Positions 62,719 through 64,000 of a stretch of DNA of 64,000 nucleotides are shown one piece after another. This DNA comes from an uncultured Eubacterium sp. (GTDB taxonomy: Bacteria > Bacillota > Clostridia > Lachnospirales > Lachnospiraceae). The notes under the pieces were generated by a model. It worked only from the letters and a program-made list of their open reading frames with translations, made no database searches and was not told the DNA's origin. Within the stretch, counting starts at the first letter, position 1. Each line of letters starts with the position of its first letter. The position numbers were made by a program, and so were the translations under genes. Location of the stretch: contig CAPAOV010000003.1 in NCBI GenBank assembly GCA_948579355.1, forward strand, positions 143,512 through 207,511, given 5' to 3'.

Positions 62719-63750
62719 TCAATCATCCAATACGAGCATCGCATCCCCGAAAGAGAAGAAACGATACCTTTCTCTTACTGCCTCTTCATAAGCAGCCATC
62801 ACCTGCTCTTTTCCCGCCAGCGCTGATACAAGCATGAGCAGCGTCGATTCCGGCAGATGGAAGTTGGTAATCAGAACATCCATCATCTGAAACGAGTAAC
62901 CGGGATAGATAAAGATTTCCGTATCTCCCTCTCCAGCCTGCAATTTCCCCTCGCTATCGACAGCGGATTCAAGCGTCCGGCAGCTCGTCGTCCCCACACA
63001 TACAATCCGCCCACCTGCCGCTTTGGCCGCGTTAATTTTATCTGCCTCTTCCGGCGCCACACTATAAAATTCCGAGTGCATCGTGTGTTCCGTAATTTCC
63101 TCTGCCTTGACCGGCCGAAACGTTCCCAGACCGACGTGCAGCGTTACATTTGCCACTAAGACTCCCTTTTTCTTCAATTTTTCAAACAGTTCTTCGGTAA
63201 AATGAAGCCCCGCCGTCGGAGCCGCCGCAGACCCCTCATATTTGGCATATACGGTCTGATAGCGGTTCTTATCCTGAAGCGTATGCGTAATATATGGAGG
63301 TAATGGCATCTGCCCCAATTCGTCCAGTATTTCCTCAAAAATCCCCTCATACCGAAATTGTATCAGACGATTGCCGTCTTCCAGCACTTCAATAATCTCT
63401 CCGTGAAGCAGTCCTTCGCCAAAACGGAGTTTGGCTCCTGCCCTCGCTTTCTTCCCCGGCTTTACAAGCGTTTCCCAAATGTCATTTTGCTTCCTTTTTA
63501 GCAGCAATAATTCAACTGCCGCTCCGGTGTCTTCTTTCACGCCAAATAAACGGGCGGGAATTACTTTCGTATTGTTCCTCACAAGACAATCGCCGGGTTT
63601 CAAATAGTCTATGATATCTGTAAATACTTTATGCTCAATTACTCCGGATTTGCGGTGCAAAACCATCAGCCGCGAAGAACTGCGTTCTTCCAGCGGGTCC
63701 TGCGCGATTAATTCCTCCGGCAGCTCATAAAAAAAATCACTCGTCTTCAT
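62719..63750 (-). CDS. queA: tRNA ribosyltransferase-isomerase QueA
   Basis: The protein has 343 residues. Motifs: FFYELPEELIAQDPLEER, GSAAAPTAGLHFTEEL, HVGLGTFRPV and TNFHLPESTLLMLVSA. It makes epoxyqueuosine in tRNA from preQ1 and SAM. Overlapping transcription with the lipid kinase is likely, with the two 21 bases apart. Confidence 0.96.
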   Translation of the reverse strand: MKTSDFFYELPEELIAQDPLEERSSSRLMVLHRKSGVIEHKVFTDIIDYLKPGDCLVRNNTKVIPARLFGVKEDTGAAVELLLLKRKQNDIWETLVKPGKKARAGAKLRFGEGLLHGEIIEVLEDGNRLIQFRYEGIFEEILDELGQMPLPPYITHTLQDKNRYQTVYAKYEGSAAAPTAGLHFTEELFEKLKKKGVLVANVTLHVGLGTFRPVKAEEITEHTMHSEFYSVAPEEADKINAAKAAGGRIVCVGTTSCRTLESAVDSEGKLQAGEGDTEIFIYPGYSFQMMDVLITNFHLPESTLLMLVSALAGKEQVMAAYEEAVRERYRFFSFGDAMLVLDD

Positions 63751-64000
63751 CCGGTTTCTCCTCCTCTGTCTCCAATGCCACTCATTGTATCACAATCATC
63801 CGCCGCATGCAATCTAATCTGTCTGTAGGGCAAACGTTCAATTATTTGTGATTTTCAAGACCGCGGGCATCCTTCCGTATTTTATCCTTGTATCGCTCCC
63901 CGAAAAATTATTGTTCCTCCCGTTTGCAGTCCGCCGCCCGAGCACTGTCTGAGATGTCTGCTGTCGTTTTTTCCTGACTTTTGACAGCCCGTTTGCACTA
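63751..64000. other. Right-edge intergenic region
   Basis: No gene could be supported in the last 250 bases. On the minus strand one frame stays open to the edge (stop near 63846), which could be the 3' end of a gene that starts outside the window, but its sequence is not recognisable. Confidence 0.4.

Noticed and set aside
63751..64000. 3' end of a gene entering from the right edge
   Set aside because: A frame is open to the edge but is short, has no recognisable motif, and other frames look no worse.
1..64000. CRISPR array or restriction/defence cluster
   Set aside because: No regularly spaced repeats other than the 12-bp coding repeats, and no cas, restriction or toxin-antitoxin genes were recognised.

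Overview
The window looks like chromosomal DNA of a motile, Gram-positive, anaerobic member of the Lachnospiraceae (Clostridium cluster XIVa; Roseburia, Eubacterium and Agathobacter are the nearest lifestyles). This is inferred from gene content: late flagellar genes with fliW-csrA, a FASII cluster, CarD, DUF3783/DUF5721-type proteins, strong GGAGG ribosome binding sites, and terminators typical of low-to-mid GC Firmicutes. No species assignment can be made from the sequence alone.

Layout. (1) 1-14 kb is an accessory flagellin-glycosylation island. It holds an acyl carrier protein and a KAS III-SDR fusion behind two tandem sigma-28 promoters, an aldo/keto reductase-ferredoxin protein, a GNAT acyltransferase-like protein, LicD, CgeB-like glycosyltransferases (one truncated), a NeuC/LegG-type UDP-GlcNAc 2-epimerase, and two tandem DUF115/Maf proteins. 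A 250-bp ungapped direct repeat (2301-2550 and 7294-7543) brackets about 5 kb of it, so the island was built by duplication and insertion. (2) 13.9-28.2 kb is the late flagellar region: two near-identical short flagellins, fliT-like, fliS, fliD, flaG, csrA, fliW, flgL, two flgK genes, flgN and flgM. Sigma-28 promoters can be read in front of both flagellins, flaG and flgM. An orphan gene for a possible beta-pore-forming protein sits on the opposite strand between the two flagellins. (3) 28-64 kb is mostly housekeeping: topoisomerase IV (parC, parE), purC, lysA, two secreted surface proteins separated by identical 103-bp repeats, serS, an alanine/sodium symporter with an unusual insert, a chemoreceptor, a lipoprotein, a HAD phosphatase, proS, carD, the FASII cluster acpP-fabD-fabG-fabF-fabZ, tRNA-Thr(CGU), htpG under a CIRCE operator, a degenerate GlgX-like protein, pepD, tyrA, a lipid kinase and queA.

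How parts work together. The Maf proteins, sugar epimerase and glycosyltransferases would build and attach a sugar to flagellin. The ACP/KAS III-SDR pair, driven by the flagellar sigma factor, may supply an acyl group for that glycan. FlgM holds sigma-28 until the hook is complete. FliW and CsrA are encoded here, and both flagellin leaders carry a GGA-loop hairpin plus a GGA ribosome binding site, which fits CsrA control of flagellin translation.

Standouts: the sigma-28-driven acyl module; the pore-former candidate between flagellins; the GlgX-like protein lacking its catalytic aspartates; and the 103-bp repeats placed directly after terminators.
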